Of a stretch of 64,000 nt of DNA, positions 20,880 to 32,804 are shown one piece after another. Under the pieces are notes generated by a model. The model made no database searches, had not been told where the DNA came from, and saw only the letters and a list, made by a program, of their open reading frames with translations. How positions within the stretch are numbered: position 1 is the first letter of the stretch; every line of letters starts with the position of its first letter. A program made the translations under genes and the position numbers. The DNA comes from Podocnemis expansa (lineage: Eukaryota > Chordata > Testudines > Podocnemididae): positions 54,058,988 through 54,122,987 of the forward strand of contig ML681994.1 in NCBI GenBank assembly GCA_007922195.1, in the 5' to 3' direction.

Positions 20880-21958
20880 GAGTGGTGGGATCACATTGCT
20901 ATGCATGTCTAGAATGATGAGCACTGGCTACAGAATTTTTGACCGCCCAAAGCCAGCTTACTGAAACAGCATGTGGCACTTATCCCAGAACTGTGGCACA
21001 AGGACACCAAAATGACAGCTGTCCTCTCAATGTAGAAGCGTGTGGTGATTGCTGTGTGGACTCTTGCAGTTTCAGACTGCTACCAATCAACTGCAAATCA
21101 GGTTGGAGTTGGGAAATCTACCACTGAGCTTGCGTGAAGATAAGTGTGCATTGTAGTACAAAGGTGTGATTTTTGGAAATGAAATAGTGGATAGCTTTGC
21201 AGCAAGGGTATTCTTTAACGGTGGTGGGGCAAAAGTTGGCATGCATACCCTAATAGTCGCCCCAGACCAAACTGCAACAGAATACATGAATACAAAGGGG
21301 TAGTTCTCTATGGGGTTGTAGGCTCTTGTGGATCATCAGTGGCGTTTCATGCATATCAACACGTGTGTGCATCATATACCCTCCCTGGCCACCATCCTCA
21401 GGAACACTGAGGTACTTTCTTTCTAGACCAGAAGATTCCAAAGGGGGAAGTTGAAATGCCCGTAATCAATCCTGGGAGATGCAACACACTCTTCCTTCCC
21501 ACACTTCATGAAGCCTTAAACAGGAAACCTGGACACCAGCAAGGAGCACTTCAACAATAGACTAAGCCAGTCCAAAATGCCTGTTGAATGTTATTTGGCA
21601 GACTGAAAATCACAGGCACTGACTTCATGGCAGGTTAGATCAATGGTTTTCAAACTTTTCTTCTTCAGGACCCAGTTGAAAAAAAATCATTTATGCCCAT
21701 GACCCAATAATTACATCTTTGATCAATGCATTCCAGTCTTTGGCAGCAGCAGCAGAGGGTGCTATGACCCAGTACCTGAGTCTGAAAATCACTAGGTTAG
21801 ACCAAAGTAAGGAAAATATCCTCATGGTTACAGCAGCCTGTTGTATGCTATATAATATTTGTGAAGCTAAGGATGAAAAGTTTCCGCAAGAGTGTAGCGT
21901 GAAGGCTGATCATCTGTGGCTGATTTTGAGCAGCCAGATATCAGGGATATTATCATAG
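20880..21958 (+). pseudogene. PIF/Harbinger DDE transposase relic
   Basis: In translation I see VALIPELWHKDTKMTAVLS, then NQVGVGKSTT near 21095-21125 (the helix-turn-helix segment that reads NQFGVGKST in relatives), then VEMPVINPG near 21452-21478. LDTSKEHFNNRLSQSKMPVE at about 21527-21590 matches the FNxxLSxxRxxVE signature of HARBI1-like proteins. The C-terminal TAACCMLYNICEAKDEKF lies at 21826-21880. A hAT MITE (21641-21794) interrupts the gene. Several stops and the loss of clear catalytic aspartates make it inactive. Family role: cut-and-paste transposition. Confidence 0.82.
21641..21794. mobile_element. hAT-type MITE inside Harbinger transposase
   Basis: TIRs CAATGGTTTTCAAAC and GAAAATCACTA. 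Target duplications GGTTAGAT (21633-21640) and GGTTAGAC (21795-21802), one difference. It is the inverted-orientation relative of 51504-51685: both share AATTACATCT and AATGCATTCCAGTC when one is reverse complemented. Confidence 0.85.
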
Positions 21959-21959
21959 C

Positions 21960-22760
21960 ACTATGGGGAGGGAGGTGCTATGTGAACCTAGGTGGCTTTT
22001 AGACACCATTTTGACAACAAGTAAGAGTAAGGTGCCTTTCTATAAAGCACTCGCCATGCTTCGTTAACTTGTTGCCTTGCATGAAAATCTGGATGATTGC
22101 TTCCTGACCATAATTTATAGTCTGCAAATATTCCAACTGCCACTGTGTAGTCACTGCAGCAGCAATCATCATGTGCAGGAGACAAATACTGATTATCTTT
22201 CAGAGAGAGTATGTTTTTAACTAAATACTAATTAACACCACAAAAAACAGTTGGTGGAAAGGAAGACAACAGTGAAGAGCAGTCTCCTGACATAGGCTCT
22301 CACAGCTGTATGTTACTCCAGCTATCATTTTGGAAATTGTCTGAATGGCTAGAGCGAACATGGTACTGAAACAGGCGAGGAAGATGTAATGAAAGTGTGA
22401 TAATAGTGTGGGATTGCATGAAAAACAGGTCCATAGGGACTGCAAGTGTGCATGTGTTCTGCTTGCAGTGTGATTCGTATTTCAACATCTCTTTCTGCTC
22501 CTCCATCACCTTTCTCATTTTCTACTGACTCACTAGAATTCTCTCCTGTCTCTCCCTCCTATCTCATTTCCAATTCATTTACATTTTCCCTCCAGCCTCT
22601 GAGTTCTTGTCTTTGACACTTGCATATTGGAGCACCTCTTGAAACCTCCTTCTTAGTTGCTGCCTTATCTGGTGGAAGTGTTCCACCAGTGAGCAAGGTG
22701 TTTTTCTGAAGGTCACATCATCAAAAGCACAGGAAAACAACAAACAGATCCATGATTGTT
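21960..22760. other. Harbinger interior, unassigned
   Basis: The - strand of 21988-22185 encodes HARQQVNEAWRVLYRKAPYS, a conserved-looking block I cannot assign. The rest holds short frames only. Its place between the two Harbinger relics suggests it belongs to the element. Confidence 0.4.
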
Positions 22761-23218
22761 AGTGAATTCACAGCATCAAATCATTATAGTAAAATACTCT
22801 TCTTTCTCACTGTCCTTTGACAGTTCAGAAAAACCCTAAACATTGCAAGTTGGCCTGGGAGGGTGGGGGTATGCTCAAGATGAGGAAAAAGAGTCTTGGT
22901 GGTTTTTTAAGGGGATCACTGCAAGCAACTAGGGACAAGATTGTAAATTCTGCCATGATTTTCCACAGGCAGGGGTTACTGAAACTATTCTCTCACCCTT
23001 GAGAGAAATAAAGGTGCAACTCCTGCATGGTCATGGTTTCAGAGCAGGTCTCTGTGTTGCTTTCCTGCATGCAGGGAACAAAGCAGTACAAGTGAATGCC
23101 AGTTGGCATGGGAAAGTTTCCTACAACAGAAGAAGAAACAAAGCAGCTCTGCCAAGGATCCTTTGGCAGAGGATTGGCAAATACCTCCAGTCAAGTTTCA
23201 AAAGAAATCTCTCCAGAG

Positions 23219-23591
23219 CAGACGTTCCCAAACTGTGTTCCACAGAACACTGGTGTTCTGCGTGATGTGAATAGGTGTTGTGTGAAAAAATTTTGATGCT
23301 AGCAACATTTTTCTTTCTAAAATATTAAAACATACTATGTGTGTATCAAAAATACTAAGGTATTTTTGAATACTAGATGATTTTCCTTCATCCTTCCCTC
23401 TATTATTTTTTGTTCTTTGTAAAATAAAAGATATCTCCAAAACATCAACTCTTTAAAATCAACTTTTGAGAAATAAATGGGAAGTTTTTGAGTGTGAGCT
23501 CGCTGCCCCCCCCCCCATGAGCATATATGTGTTCTCATCAATATATTCCAAGCCCCAAAGTGTTCCATGGCCTAATATGTGGGAAACGCTG
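23219..23591. mobile_element. hAT-type MITE inside Harbinger element
   Basis: TIRs CAGACGTTCCCAAAC and GTGGGAAACGCTG. Flanks CTCCAGAG (23211-23218) and CTTTAGAA (23592-23599) are 8 bases with three differences, all transitions, so the duplication is old. It includes a poly-C run at about 23508-23517. Confidence 0.75.
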
Positions 23592-23699
23592 CTTTAGAAA
23601 GCGTCCCATGAAATCTCAGTGCCATAACACATTATTCTGTCCCACTGCATAGGGGAATATGAAACACACATGAACAGCTAGCCTTGGGAGTGAAAGGAT

Positions 23700-24480
23700 A
23701 GACAAATAGCACATAAAGCAAAGCAAAAGGACAGCTCTACGTCAGGTAACCAAGCAGTAGCATTCAACTCAAAAAGATTACTCACCAGAGCTCTCCTTTC
23801 CTGCACCATGCATCCCAAAAAGAGAGTGCTAAGACCAGGGCCATAATTACAGCAAGGAGAATGGGGCTCTGCCTCGGGTGCACCAGAGCAGCTGAATAGA
23901 GCTGTTCTATTAAAGGGCGTGCTTTGCACCGCCGGCCCCAAGCTTTGCTAATCGCAAGAGGCACGTTCCAATTGGAACACACCCCAGGCGCTGAAAACAG
24001 AGTGTTACAGCTCTGATTAAGACTAACTCAAACCCTCCTAGGTCAGCAAGAGGTCCTGTCTCATCACAGTACTGAACCACCTTCCTCCTCCTCCTACTCA
24101 ACCACCACTTCATCCTTGGAATTAAGTCCATTGTCTCCATCCCCCCACAAAACTATCCATAGGACACCAGGTGGTAGAGATGGGTTTGCCACCAAGGATC
24201 ATGTCCAGAACCTCACAGAAGCAGTACGTCTTTGACACAGCACCAGAGCAATAGTTTGACTCCCTTGCCTTCTGATATGCTTTTTTCTTCACACAGCATT
24301 GATACGTGCTCATTGGTAGGCCTTCTCCAACATGACATGAAACCTTTCACTGTAAGTATCAAAGTTCCTACTGCTAAAGCACAGCTTGGACCACACAGCC
24401 TCCTCTCCCCATATACTCAACAGATCCAGCAGATAGATCCAGTTTGCTCCAAATGGAATATCGTTTGCTGTATGATGCTA
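23700..24480 (-). pseudogene. Harbinger-associated Myb/SANT-like DNA-binding protein relic
   Basis: On the - strand, 24122-24313 encodes YQCCVKKKAYQKARESNYCS followed by TYCFCEVLDMILGGKP. The pattern CRVKxKxLxQxYQKxRE...CxFYxELxxILGG is that of the Myb/SANT-like second protein of vertebrate Harbinger elements. An upstream segment, SIWSKLDLSAGSVEYMGRG, near 24395-24455 fits the start of the same domain in another frame. It is broken by frameshifts. In active relatives this protein binds the element ends and brings the transposase to the nucleus. Confidence 0.72.
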
Positions 24481-24896
24481 CCACAGTCAACTGGGGAGAT
24501 GCTATCTGAGCTCTCCACCTCAAGCAAGTAGGAAGTGGAATTTCAAAAGTTCCTGAGCCTTTAAAGGAAAAGGGACAGATGCCTGCATATCTGGCTGTAA
24601 GACAGCAGAATTCAAACTGCTGACCAGAGCAGTCAGGATGGACATTGTGGGACACCACCTGGAGGCCATTTACACCAACGTAATTAAGAACAATGTCTAC
24701 ACTGACACTTTCTTGATCTCTCTCTGTCACGAAACAAAAAACAAAAACAAAAATACCACCCACAATCAAACCTCTATGCGACTCAAAGTGGTTTTATTTT
24801 GTCAACAAAGCAAGAGTTTTGTCAGTGGAAGGATCGTTGTTCATGTACACCTCCATTGTTCTGTTAACAAAAGTATGCACTATAGACAAGTCCTAA

Positions 24897-25040
24897 TACA
24901 TTTCTGAAAGACAGGTTTTAGTCAAATAAGGTATTAGCCTCTGCAAAGGGCAAGTGGCGAAATGAAACAGCCTGTGATAATGAGAAGATCAGACTAGATT
25001 ATCTAATATCTCTTGCTGACATTAAAAATCTCTTTATCTG
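24897..25040 (+). mobile_element. CR1 3' end, right part (split by Harbinger)
   Basis: Resumes with TTTTAGTCAAATAAGG and reaches AGATCAGACTAGATTATCTA, which is the CR1 3' untranslated signature (GTCAGACTAGATGATCTAAT in other copies). Its partner is 20262-20306. Confidence 0.6.
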
Positions 25041-25059
25041 TGCAGCTCAGTTGCATCAG

Positions 25060-25294
25060 TGGAGCTATACTGCTGTAACACTGCTAGTCCAGAGGCGAGA
25101 ACTCCCATAGGCACAATAACCCCACCTCTGAGAGAGGCAGGAGCTATGTTGGCAGGAGATGCTCTCTTGCTGACATAGCATTGTCCATGCTGGCACTTAA
25201 GTTTCACTCACCTTTGTCACTCAGGGGGATGCCTTTTTCACATCCTTGAGCAATACAAGTTGTACCAACATAAGGGCCACCGTGTACCAGATCT
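25060..25294. mobile_element. Harbinger-type MITE fragment
   Basis: Contains GCTATGTTGGCAGGAGATGC, GTCACTCAGGGGGATGCCTT and TTTTTCACATCCTTGAGCAA, a layout shared with the fragment at 57688-57810 (ACATCACTCGGGGTGCAAAA, TAGCTATGCCAACCTAACCC) on the other strand. Ends are degraded. Confidence 0.5.
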
Positions 25295-26606
25295 GAGATA
25301 CTGTACTATATTACTGAAAAACCTCTGCTACAAGATGTTTTAAGACAGAAGACAAAACACTACTGCATTTCTGTACACAGGCTTTAAAAGAATTCTGATG
25401 TATAAAAGTAGATGCTCTCTGTCAAATGTAACCTTGCATGTTGAATAATCTGTGACCACACTGTAACAAATTACCCTGTGTGTTGTTCTGGTAAATAAGA
25501 CTTAGCATAACCCTTTATCAAACTTCTCAGACTGACTCAACATAGAAGTGACTATTGGACAACGAAAGTGAACCACCAGCATGGAGAAAGACATTAGTGT
25601 GCATGAATATCTTGAAAGACCACCAAGTTCATATTTTAGACAATTTTCAAACAAGAAGTCTTCACTATCCAGCAAGAGTATAATCTCTCCCTGCCCAAGC
25701 CTATATTTTCAAATTTGCCAATTACAGTGTGCACAAACAATAATAAAATAAAAAACCCAAGATTCACTGTAATTATAAATATGGCAACAGCTACAAGGAA
25801 TGTAACAATTGATCGCTTATATGTAACTACAGAGAACAGTAATCTTTTCAGTTTCCTTCCTTTTTACGCTTGTCCTCTGTAGCTATGTGTGTTTTTCCTG
25901 TCAAAACAGCCGGTCCCTACTGAGTGATACTTTGGCAGCAGCAACTAGGCTCCCCTCCTCTGTAAGCAATGAAAGTTTCAGCAAGTCAGTGGGATCACAT
26001 TCCTCGCTCAGATTATTTGCTGTTTTGGTCTATGAGCTATGACAACAGTCAAAATTCTCAAAAAAAAAAAAAATGTACCTCCCTAAGGAGCAGTACCCTC
26101 CATCAATCCAGATCTGTTTAACTGGACTGGCCCATTGAATCAAAATCTTCTCATGACAGGACAAACCTCCTACCTTTCAGTACCTAGTCTAGATAGCCAA
26201 AGTCGATTATATCCAACAGAAGCTCTTAACCTGGCTGTAAATCTACACTGATGTTACAAAGGGTTCTGTTTCTTAAGTTGATCACACTTCTTTAAATTCA
26301 GCGTAAGCTGAAATTGCAGCATTGAAGATATTTAAATACAATTCTACATTTATACAGTTGCCATAGATATTAAGTTACATGATACCGCACAGAAGAACCA
26401 TTCAAGACCACAATTCTGAAGGTGTCAAATGCATACCTGATGCATTTGGAGGAAAAAAATGACTAAGGTAATTTGGTGCGAACAAAGTTATTGAATGTAC
26501 TTTAGTCTGAACTGTTGAAGATCTGCAACTACACTACTATTTCAGCAATCTGTGAGTTGACAGAACCCGTAGTTTTTTTTTCTCCCTTTAAATTTAAACA
26601 GAATAG
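25295..26606. other. no recognised feature
   Basis: AT-rich sequence without supported genes. A short A-run lies at about 26060-26073. Confidence 0.6.
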
Positions 26607-26672
26607 AAAATAGAATCATAGGGTTGGAAGGGACCTCATGAGATCGAGTCCAACCCCGTGATAATGGCAAAC
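26607..26672 (-). mobile_element. CR1 3'-end fragment
   Basis: AGAATCATAGGGTTGGAAGG followed by GACCTCATGAG and GAGTCCAACCCC is the reverse complement of the CR1 tail. It is followed by a 12-base C-run at about 26681-26692. Confidence 0.85.
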
Positions 26673-26692
26673 GCTCCGCCCCCCCCCCCCCG

Positions 26693-28989
26693 AACGCAGA
26701 CAAGGTATCAGCAAAAAAACAGAGTAACAGACATGTACACAGTTTTGAGTTAAAAAATTCTGCCATTTCTTAACTTTCCACCCTTAATGAAGTTCTTTCA
26801 ACTAGGCTATTTCTGTGGAGGTGCGGATCTAGGCAGTACAAGACATGGTTCCCTGGGGAAAGAGACTTTTACTACATACTTCTTAAGCACCACATACTTT
26901 TAATAATGTTTTATGTACACGTACAATATAATCAAAAGACATGAGATCACTTTCCATTGTATGTGGTTAATTGTGTTTGCCTTCAGATTTGATATAAAGG
27001 TTTGAGAAAAACATTAAGTCATAATAAAATAACGGTATGAACATCACTCAAAATAATATATCTTGGAGGTCCAAAAGACACAATAGAAGTAAAAATAATT
27101 TGTAAACATTTTCAGTTACTATTGTGAAAATAGCAACATTCACTCATTCCAGTCTAGAACAAAACACACCTGATTAATTACTGCCTGGCAGGGTGCATTG
27201 GGAGGGGGAAATGATTTTAAAAAAAGAGTAATTAGAGTTGTTTATTTCAATCAGATTTTTAAAAATAAACCTACTTAGAGTTGTATTTGAAATTAAAGCA
27301 AATTATGCTAAGCATGAAGTAACTACAACCTATTAATTTAAATAAAAAATGAAAGCAGTACATTTTGCTACTGAAATTTTAAAGAAAGTCAGACAGCTGA
27401 TCTGGTGGCCAAGTACCTGATAATCAGAGCTTGCCAATACATTAAACCAGTTTATAACAACCACCACTGCTGCAGATGAAAAAAATATTTTCTTCACTTT
27501 CAGGTGTATTCAACTAGCTTGTTCAAAGCTAAGAAATCTTGGAATTAAAAATGAGAATTTTCTTTTCCTTTTGAAGCCACAAGTAAAATGTAGGTATGAA
27601 ATAGGGATATAAAACAAACTCTTACCCATTTAACTGGTTAGTATTAGTTGTACCAAGTACATTAATTAAATGTTGCCTAATGTGCAGCAGCATGCGCACA
27701 TCAAAAACACCGAACGATACCAGCAAATATACAGCCTACCAAATACGACTGTCTTGTGAGAATCGCTATGGGATTGATGTCACAACTTGGAAGCATTAAA
27801 CTTTAAACATCACCACATAGGCTACTGCAGTTTTTGATAACTACCAGAACCATAGAAAATGCACCCATAGTTTCAATCAAGATGGAGAGCATGAAAGAAA
27901 GGAGGAGTATGCCTGGAATTAATTCACAAAAATGACAAAACATGGTTAAATGTAAACTGGGTAATACAGAGCAGTGCTGAACCATCCCTCTGTTTCATGT
28001 GAAAAAGATGGCAAAAATCAAACACTGACAGTGTTTGTATCTGGGAGGTCAAGAACATGCGCCACACAACATACCAATAAAATGTAACAGTTGGTGATCA
28101 TTACAGATATGTTGCCTATAAGTGACACCGAGGATACCACTTTTTGTGTATTGATGAATTTTTCAGAACCTGAATACTGTGCGCCTGAGACAGACTAACT
28201 TAGTCTTGACTAGAGAAGAGCTATAAACCCTGTGCAAAGTCTCCCTGGGAACAATTGGAAAACATTACTAAAAGTAGCTTGCACCACTGACTACTAGATA
28301 ACGTTAATTAAAGAGAGCAACACGACTGTCCTTTGGCAGCTTACCAAAAATCAGAAGCTTTGGGCCTCAGTTCTACAAACCAAAATTATGGCAGAACAAC
28401 ATACAGTGGAAAACCTTGCTAAAAAGTTAAACATTACAGTGGAAAGATACGGTCTGGCAGGCCGTGTCTTGGCATGAATACGCAATAACGCAAGCAACAT
28501 TGTGCTCCCCAACAGATCAAGTTATGTTACATGAGGCTCTGTTAATTGTTTGCCCACAATTTGCAGGTAGCCATAAATGAAGAATCTTCTTCAAGTACTG
28601 TGCATTGTGTTGTTGCAGTTGTAAGTAGACAAGCTGAACACTTTCACCATAGCTCCTTTGCTGCAGACAGAGCCCAAACGAAAAACAAACAAAGCTTCAA
28701 GTAAAGCAACACCTTCTGATCCAGGCATGAAAAAAAAAGTCGCTGGAATCCAATATAGGACATATTTAAAAGATTCAGTGAGCAAAGGCAGGCTTTTACA
28801 GCTGTGCGTTCAGATTGTTTTGTTATTGAGCTATCTGGTGCCCAATGCCTCAGCTGCAAGATGAGTGCTGTCAATTAAATAAGAGGATATCTTGCCGCTC
28901 CTTTCCACTCTGAAATGTGCTACAACTGCCATGTCTGCTGAATAGTCAGTTTCAATTTCAAACATTTACAACATTCTTTTGCAAACTCA
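26693..28989. other. AT-rich stretch, nothing recognised
   Basis: No long frame with family motifs and no clear repeat. Could be intronic. Confidence 0.55.
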
Positions 28990-29612
28990 CCTCAGAAGCG
29001 AAGCTCCTGGCTAAAATTACAAAGTCAGTGATTTCAATGCTGCTGTTCACCACTCTCTGGAGCATCGCATGAAACCCAACAACCATCCCATAGTGAAAAA
29101 CCTGCACTGGTTGCCTCCTTGTTAGATCCAGCCACATCCATATGTGGTTTCTTCCACCTGTTGTCCTGACTGCTGCTAAATCAAAGTTTCTGCAAGTTGC
29201 ATCAATGTTACAAATAGAAGAACTCCCAAGTGTTGGGGCTGAACCTGGACTGAGCAGTACCGAACAGGAGGAGCCAAAGACGGCCAGCACTGAAAAAAGA
29301 AAGCATGTCACTGAATGGAGTGCTTTAGTGATGCTTTTACGTGAAGATTATACCAAAGAGAATGAGGAAAAACCAGCAGAAAATGAACTGGAAAATTACT
29401 ACAGGGAGTCCTTCACTGGAATTCTGTTCCTTTGGAGCGAGGGGGGTGGAGGGAGTCAATGATCAGCATTTTCCAAGGCTCAGAAAGCTGTCAGAGTCAC
29501 CTGGGCATTCCAGGATCATCTGTGCCTGCAAATGTGTATTTTCCTATGCCAATTGGCCTTACTGTTAATTGTCTGTGCACAAGACTGACACCCAGTCATG
29601 TAAAATAGGTTA
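28990..29612 (+). pseudogene. hAT transposase C-terminal relic
   Basis: The frame 29142-29462 (EEPKTASTEKRKHVTEWSAL, ENELENYYRES) is followed in the next frame by QHFPRLRKLSESPGHSRIIC and CKCVFSYANWPYC. This resembles the hAT dimerisation block (FPxLAxLAxxYLxxPxxSxxxERVFSxAG), including the VFS core at about 29535-29550. Reading continues to 29610 with stops. The upstream part, and hence the DDE residues, is not recognisable. Identification rests on this C-terminal block only. Confidence 0.5.
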
Positions 29613-29708
29613 ATTCTCCTTAACCAAAATTAGCAGCAATAAGGTTGAAAATGAAATGCAGCATTTTTTAAACAAAGTTCATGAGGCCTGAACTCTGAAC
29701 TGTTTTTT

Positions 29709-29735
29709 AATTGGCCCTTTTTTTTTTTTTTTTTG
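29709..29735 (+). repeat. poly-T tract
   Basis: A run of T interrupted only by GGCCC at its start. It may be the reverse of a retroposed A-tail, but no body was recognised. Confidence 0.7.
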
Positions 29736-30860
29736 AGGATATTCTGTAAGATGTTGCTACAAATTAGTTGTTCCTGCAGATTTACCACATTTTCTTTTAC
29801 CTTTGGTAAGTACAATTACAACCATTTATAAAGCTGGAAAGGAATGCATCATGTATCTGTATTTTAATTAATGATGATGCAGGCCATGGGTTTATGTCAG
29901 ACTGCCTTACTGTCAGTAAATATATTTGACAAAGATTGTATGTGTGGGCAAGGCAGCTTGTTAAACATTTAACTGACCTCATTTTTGCACTTTAACTCTT
30001 AATGATATCTTGCATCCCTTATACACTGAGACCTAGTAATACTAAAATCCTGAAGGACTAGTGACAAGAAAAGTAGATACTTTGTCTAATAAATCGATTT
30101 TAAATACAAAATATATTTTGATAAACTTTTTCTTATTAATCCAGCACCTGCAACATTTTGAAAGTGAAGTTTTAGTGCATTAACTGAATTTGAATTTCCA
30201 TCCAAACAGAACTTGCCACAAACAACAAATAAATTAATCTACAAAAAAATTCATCTACAATTAAACTATATAATTGTTTAAACAAATGTGTATAAATATA
30301 CACATCATACATATCTTGTTAGCAAAAAGCAGCACCACATTTAAAGTAAAACCCTATAATGGTTACCAACCCATGACAATGAACCTTGCCAAAAAAACCA
30401 AAACAACAGCTACAAAAATACTGATTTTAAGCAAGGTTTCTCGCTTGCTGGTTTAAATCACGATTATAATTAAAAGTTTAAATAACTGACTCAAAAAAAA
30501 AAAAAACCAATCCACCCAGCTCACTTGTTTCAATTAGATAATTTGTATGAGATAATTGCTGTGCAACTTTTAGTTCACATAATCAAACATTTATGAGAAA
30601 GCAAAATTTCTGTTCTTGTCTGAAAACCTCCTTCTTTAGAATAATGAAGTCCATAAGTCTTTTATAAAAGGTACTTCCTGGAGCAGCACTAGACCTGTCA
30701 GCCACTAGCTACAAAGAACTGTTACATCTGTAAGGTTTCTAACAGCTGTAAACTCCTACAACCAGATTACTTCAAGTCTCATTCCCTAATCTAAAATTAT
30801 GTTAAATATACTTTCAGAGGGGAAAAAAGCTCCTTCAAAGAAATCATCCCCAAAAAGTGT
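29736..30860. other. no recognised feature
   Basis: Strongly AT-rich. An A-run lies at about 30493-30508. No gene support. Confidence 0.6.
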
Positions 30861-31008
30861 TGCAAAACAAGGAGTTTTGTGGTACTTTAAAAAAACTAAC
30901 AAACTTATTGTGTGAGCTCATGCAATAAATAAATTTGTTAGTCTTTAAAAGTGCCACAAGACTCTTTGTTTGCACTGCTGAATTAGACTACCATGGCTAC
31001 CCCTTTCA
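30861..31008. repeat. Penelope-type 3' tail repeat, palindromic copy
   Basis: Arm one, AACAAGGAGTTTTGTGGTAC to AACTAACAAACTTATT, is the reverse complement of arm two, AATAAATTTGTTAGTC to CCACAAGACTCTTTG, over about 45 bases. The centre is GTGTGAGCTCATGC (30909-30922). It ends with CCATGGCTACCCC like the other copies. Confidence 0.72.
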
Positions 31009-31194
31009 AACTTGCCAAAAAAAGTTGGATATCAATTCCAATTCTAGTCTGAATGCTTCATATATCTCCAAAGTGGCCCAGATCTCTGGTCCTTACTACT
31101 TAATGAAAGAAAATTTTCAGATAAGTGCAGATACATTTTTCTGTCCATCTTGCTGAAGCCTACATGTTCATACAATGTGATTCTCACAGCAGCA

Positions 31195-31390
31195 CATCTC
31201 CAGATAAGTGCTCTTAGATAGTGTTTTCCACCTACAGATCTCAATATACTTTACAAAGGTGGTCAGTAGCATTATCCCCACTTTACACACGAAGAAACCA
31301 AAGAACCTGAGGTTTAAACACCCCTTTATCTTGCACTTGGCATTAAGACAGGGAGAAGAGTTGTACCAAAAATGTCACTGTTTAAAGACT
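31195..31390 (+). repeat. MIR/L2-like ancient repeat
   Basis: Contains ATTATCCCCACTTTACACAC followed by GAAGAAACCAAAGAACCTGA, which matches the widespread MIR/L2 core (ATTATCCCCATTTTACAGATGAG...). The flanks are too diverged for subfamily assignment. Confidence 0.65.
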
Positions 31391-31409
31391 GGGTGACAGT
31401 TGTGTAGAG

Positions 31410-31606
31410 CAGTGGTTCCCAGCATTTTCTCTGCTGTAGCACACCTTACTACCTTTAATTAACTTGAGGCACACCACCATACAGTTTGTAAATAAATGCA
31501 TGAATATTCATGAGCCAGTAAGCCAATCCAGAGCTCAGAGTACTTTTCAAAAAAAATTTGTGGCACATTTGCTCAGAGCTGAGAGCACACTGGTTGGGAA
31601 ACTCTG
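31410..31606. mobile_element. hAT-type MITE with perfect target duplication
   Basis: TIRs CAGTGGTTCCCAG and TTGGGAAACTCTG. GTGTAGAG flanks both sides (31402-31409 and 31607-31614) without mismatch. 197 bases, no coding capacity. Confidence 0.9.
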
Positions 31607-31614
31607 GTGTAGAG

Positions 31615-32427
31615 TTAAGTGAACTTCTATATTCAGGGCATCATGGCCCCCTGGAGTTCCCAAAACAGGTGACTATTCTGCTCTGAGATTCAGTAATCCA
31701 AAGGACTGAACTTTGATGTTTAGTCGAAACAAAGACTATATCTTGATTTACTATCATATTAATACCATGACATTTGAAAGGAATTGGAATTAGAAGTGCA
31801 ATACTGGGTTTTATCCAATAAAACACCCCGCTTCAAAAAGGTTCCACAAAAAGTAAAACAAAAAAATCTCATGAAAGTAGGAAGAAGAATTCAGGTGGTC
31901 TTTCTTAACGGACAAGAAAAATGACATCCTGCAGGAATGGAGCACAGTGCTGTAGAGAGCAGAATGAGGTTTCAAGGTCATTTGCCTATGACAAAATGGG
32001 ATGAAACATGGATCATTGCCCAAAGAAAGCATTTAAGGATGGAATTTATACAAAATTTCCTTTTCTTGAACATGCTGATGATTTATTATGGAGATATGAC
32101 TTTTGCCTGGATTCTCATATATGCCACATTAAAATCCTCCTAGAGAAACTCAAGAGTTGTGTTACCTGTTCACTGGTGAAACTGTGGTCCCACATGCTCC
32201 TGGATTGCCAGGGCCTGACAGAGTGCAGACACTACTTTTCTGGCTCAATGCCTCTAGATACTCCTTAGTTGCAGAACCCATAGGTGACACTATTCTTGGC
32301 AGCAGAGATTCTACAGTCCAATCTCCTGAGCTTTGAACCTGGCACCCACTCTCCCAAACTTCCCCAGCAGCTGCTCCATTCCTGTTTACTATTCTTCTTC
32401 AGGGAATGAGACAGTGAATGCTAGTCT

Positions 32428-32430
<3 letters not shown>
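31615..32430. other. no recognised feature
   Basis: Short frames only (for example 31937-32143) with no family motif. Confidence 0.55.
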
Positions 32431-32460
<30 letters not shown>

Positions 32461-32462
32461 CC
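32431..32462 (+). repeat. (CA)n microsatellite
   Basis: CACACA repeated about fourteen times, followed by a C-run. Confidence 0.97.
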
Positions 32463-32804
32463 CGCATGATATACAGGTTTATGAATAACAAAATCCCACC
32501 TCAATTTCCTAACAATTCCAAGAGCCCTTTGGGATTTGGTAACATCTTTTGGTAGGGTTCAGGATTTCTCCTCTGCTCCTACTCAACCTTGACTGCTTCT
32601 GGAGGTCCTGATCTTGTCCCATTCCTCTCTAAACTGTCCAGTCACAAAGCCTCCCTTTTATAAAATGGCATGCCTTTTGTCAGGTGACCCACTTTCAGTG
32701 ACGCCCAGGTGTTTATCAAGTGATCCATTGCCTGATTACCCAGCTTACCTGGAAGAACAGGTTCGCCTGAGCATTCACTAGCTGTCCTGCTATGACAGCT
32801 TAGA

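Larger units (their letters stand above)
20307..24893. mobile_element. PIF/Harbinger DNA transposon, degraded two-gene copy
   Basis: Left end GGCCTTGTCTA and right end TAGACAAGTCC (reverse complement GGACTTGTCTA) are inverted repeats. TAA follows the right end and GAA precedes the left, compatible with the 3-base TWA duplication of PIF/Harbinger after one change. The 4.6 kb interior holds relics of a DDE transposase on + and a Myb/SANT-like protein on -, in convergent arrangement, which is the gene set of autonomous PIF/Harbinger elements. Two hAT MITEs are nested inside. It lies within a CR1 fragment. Confidence 0.82.
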
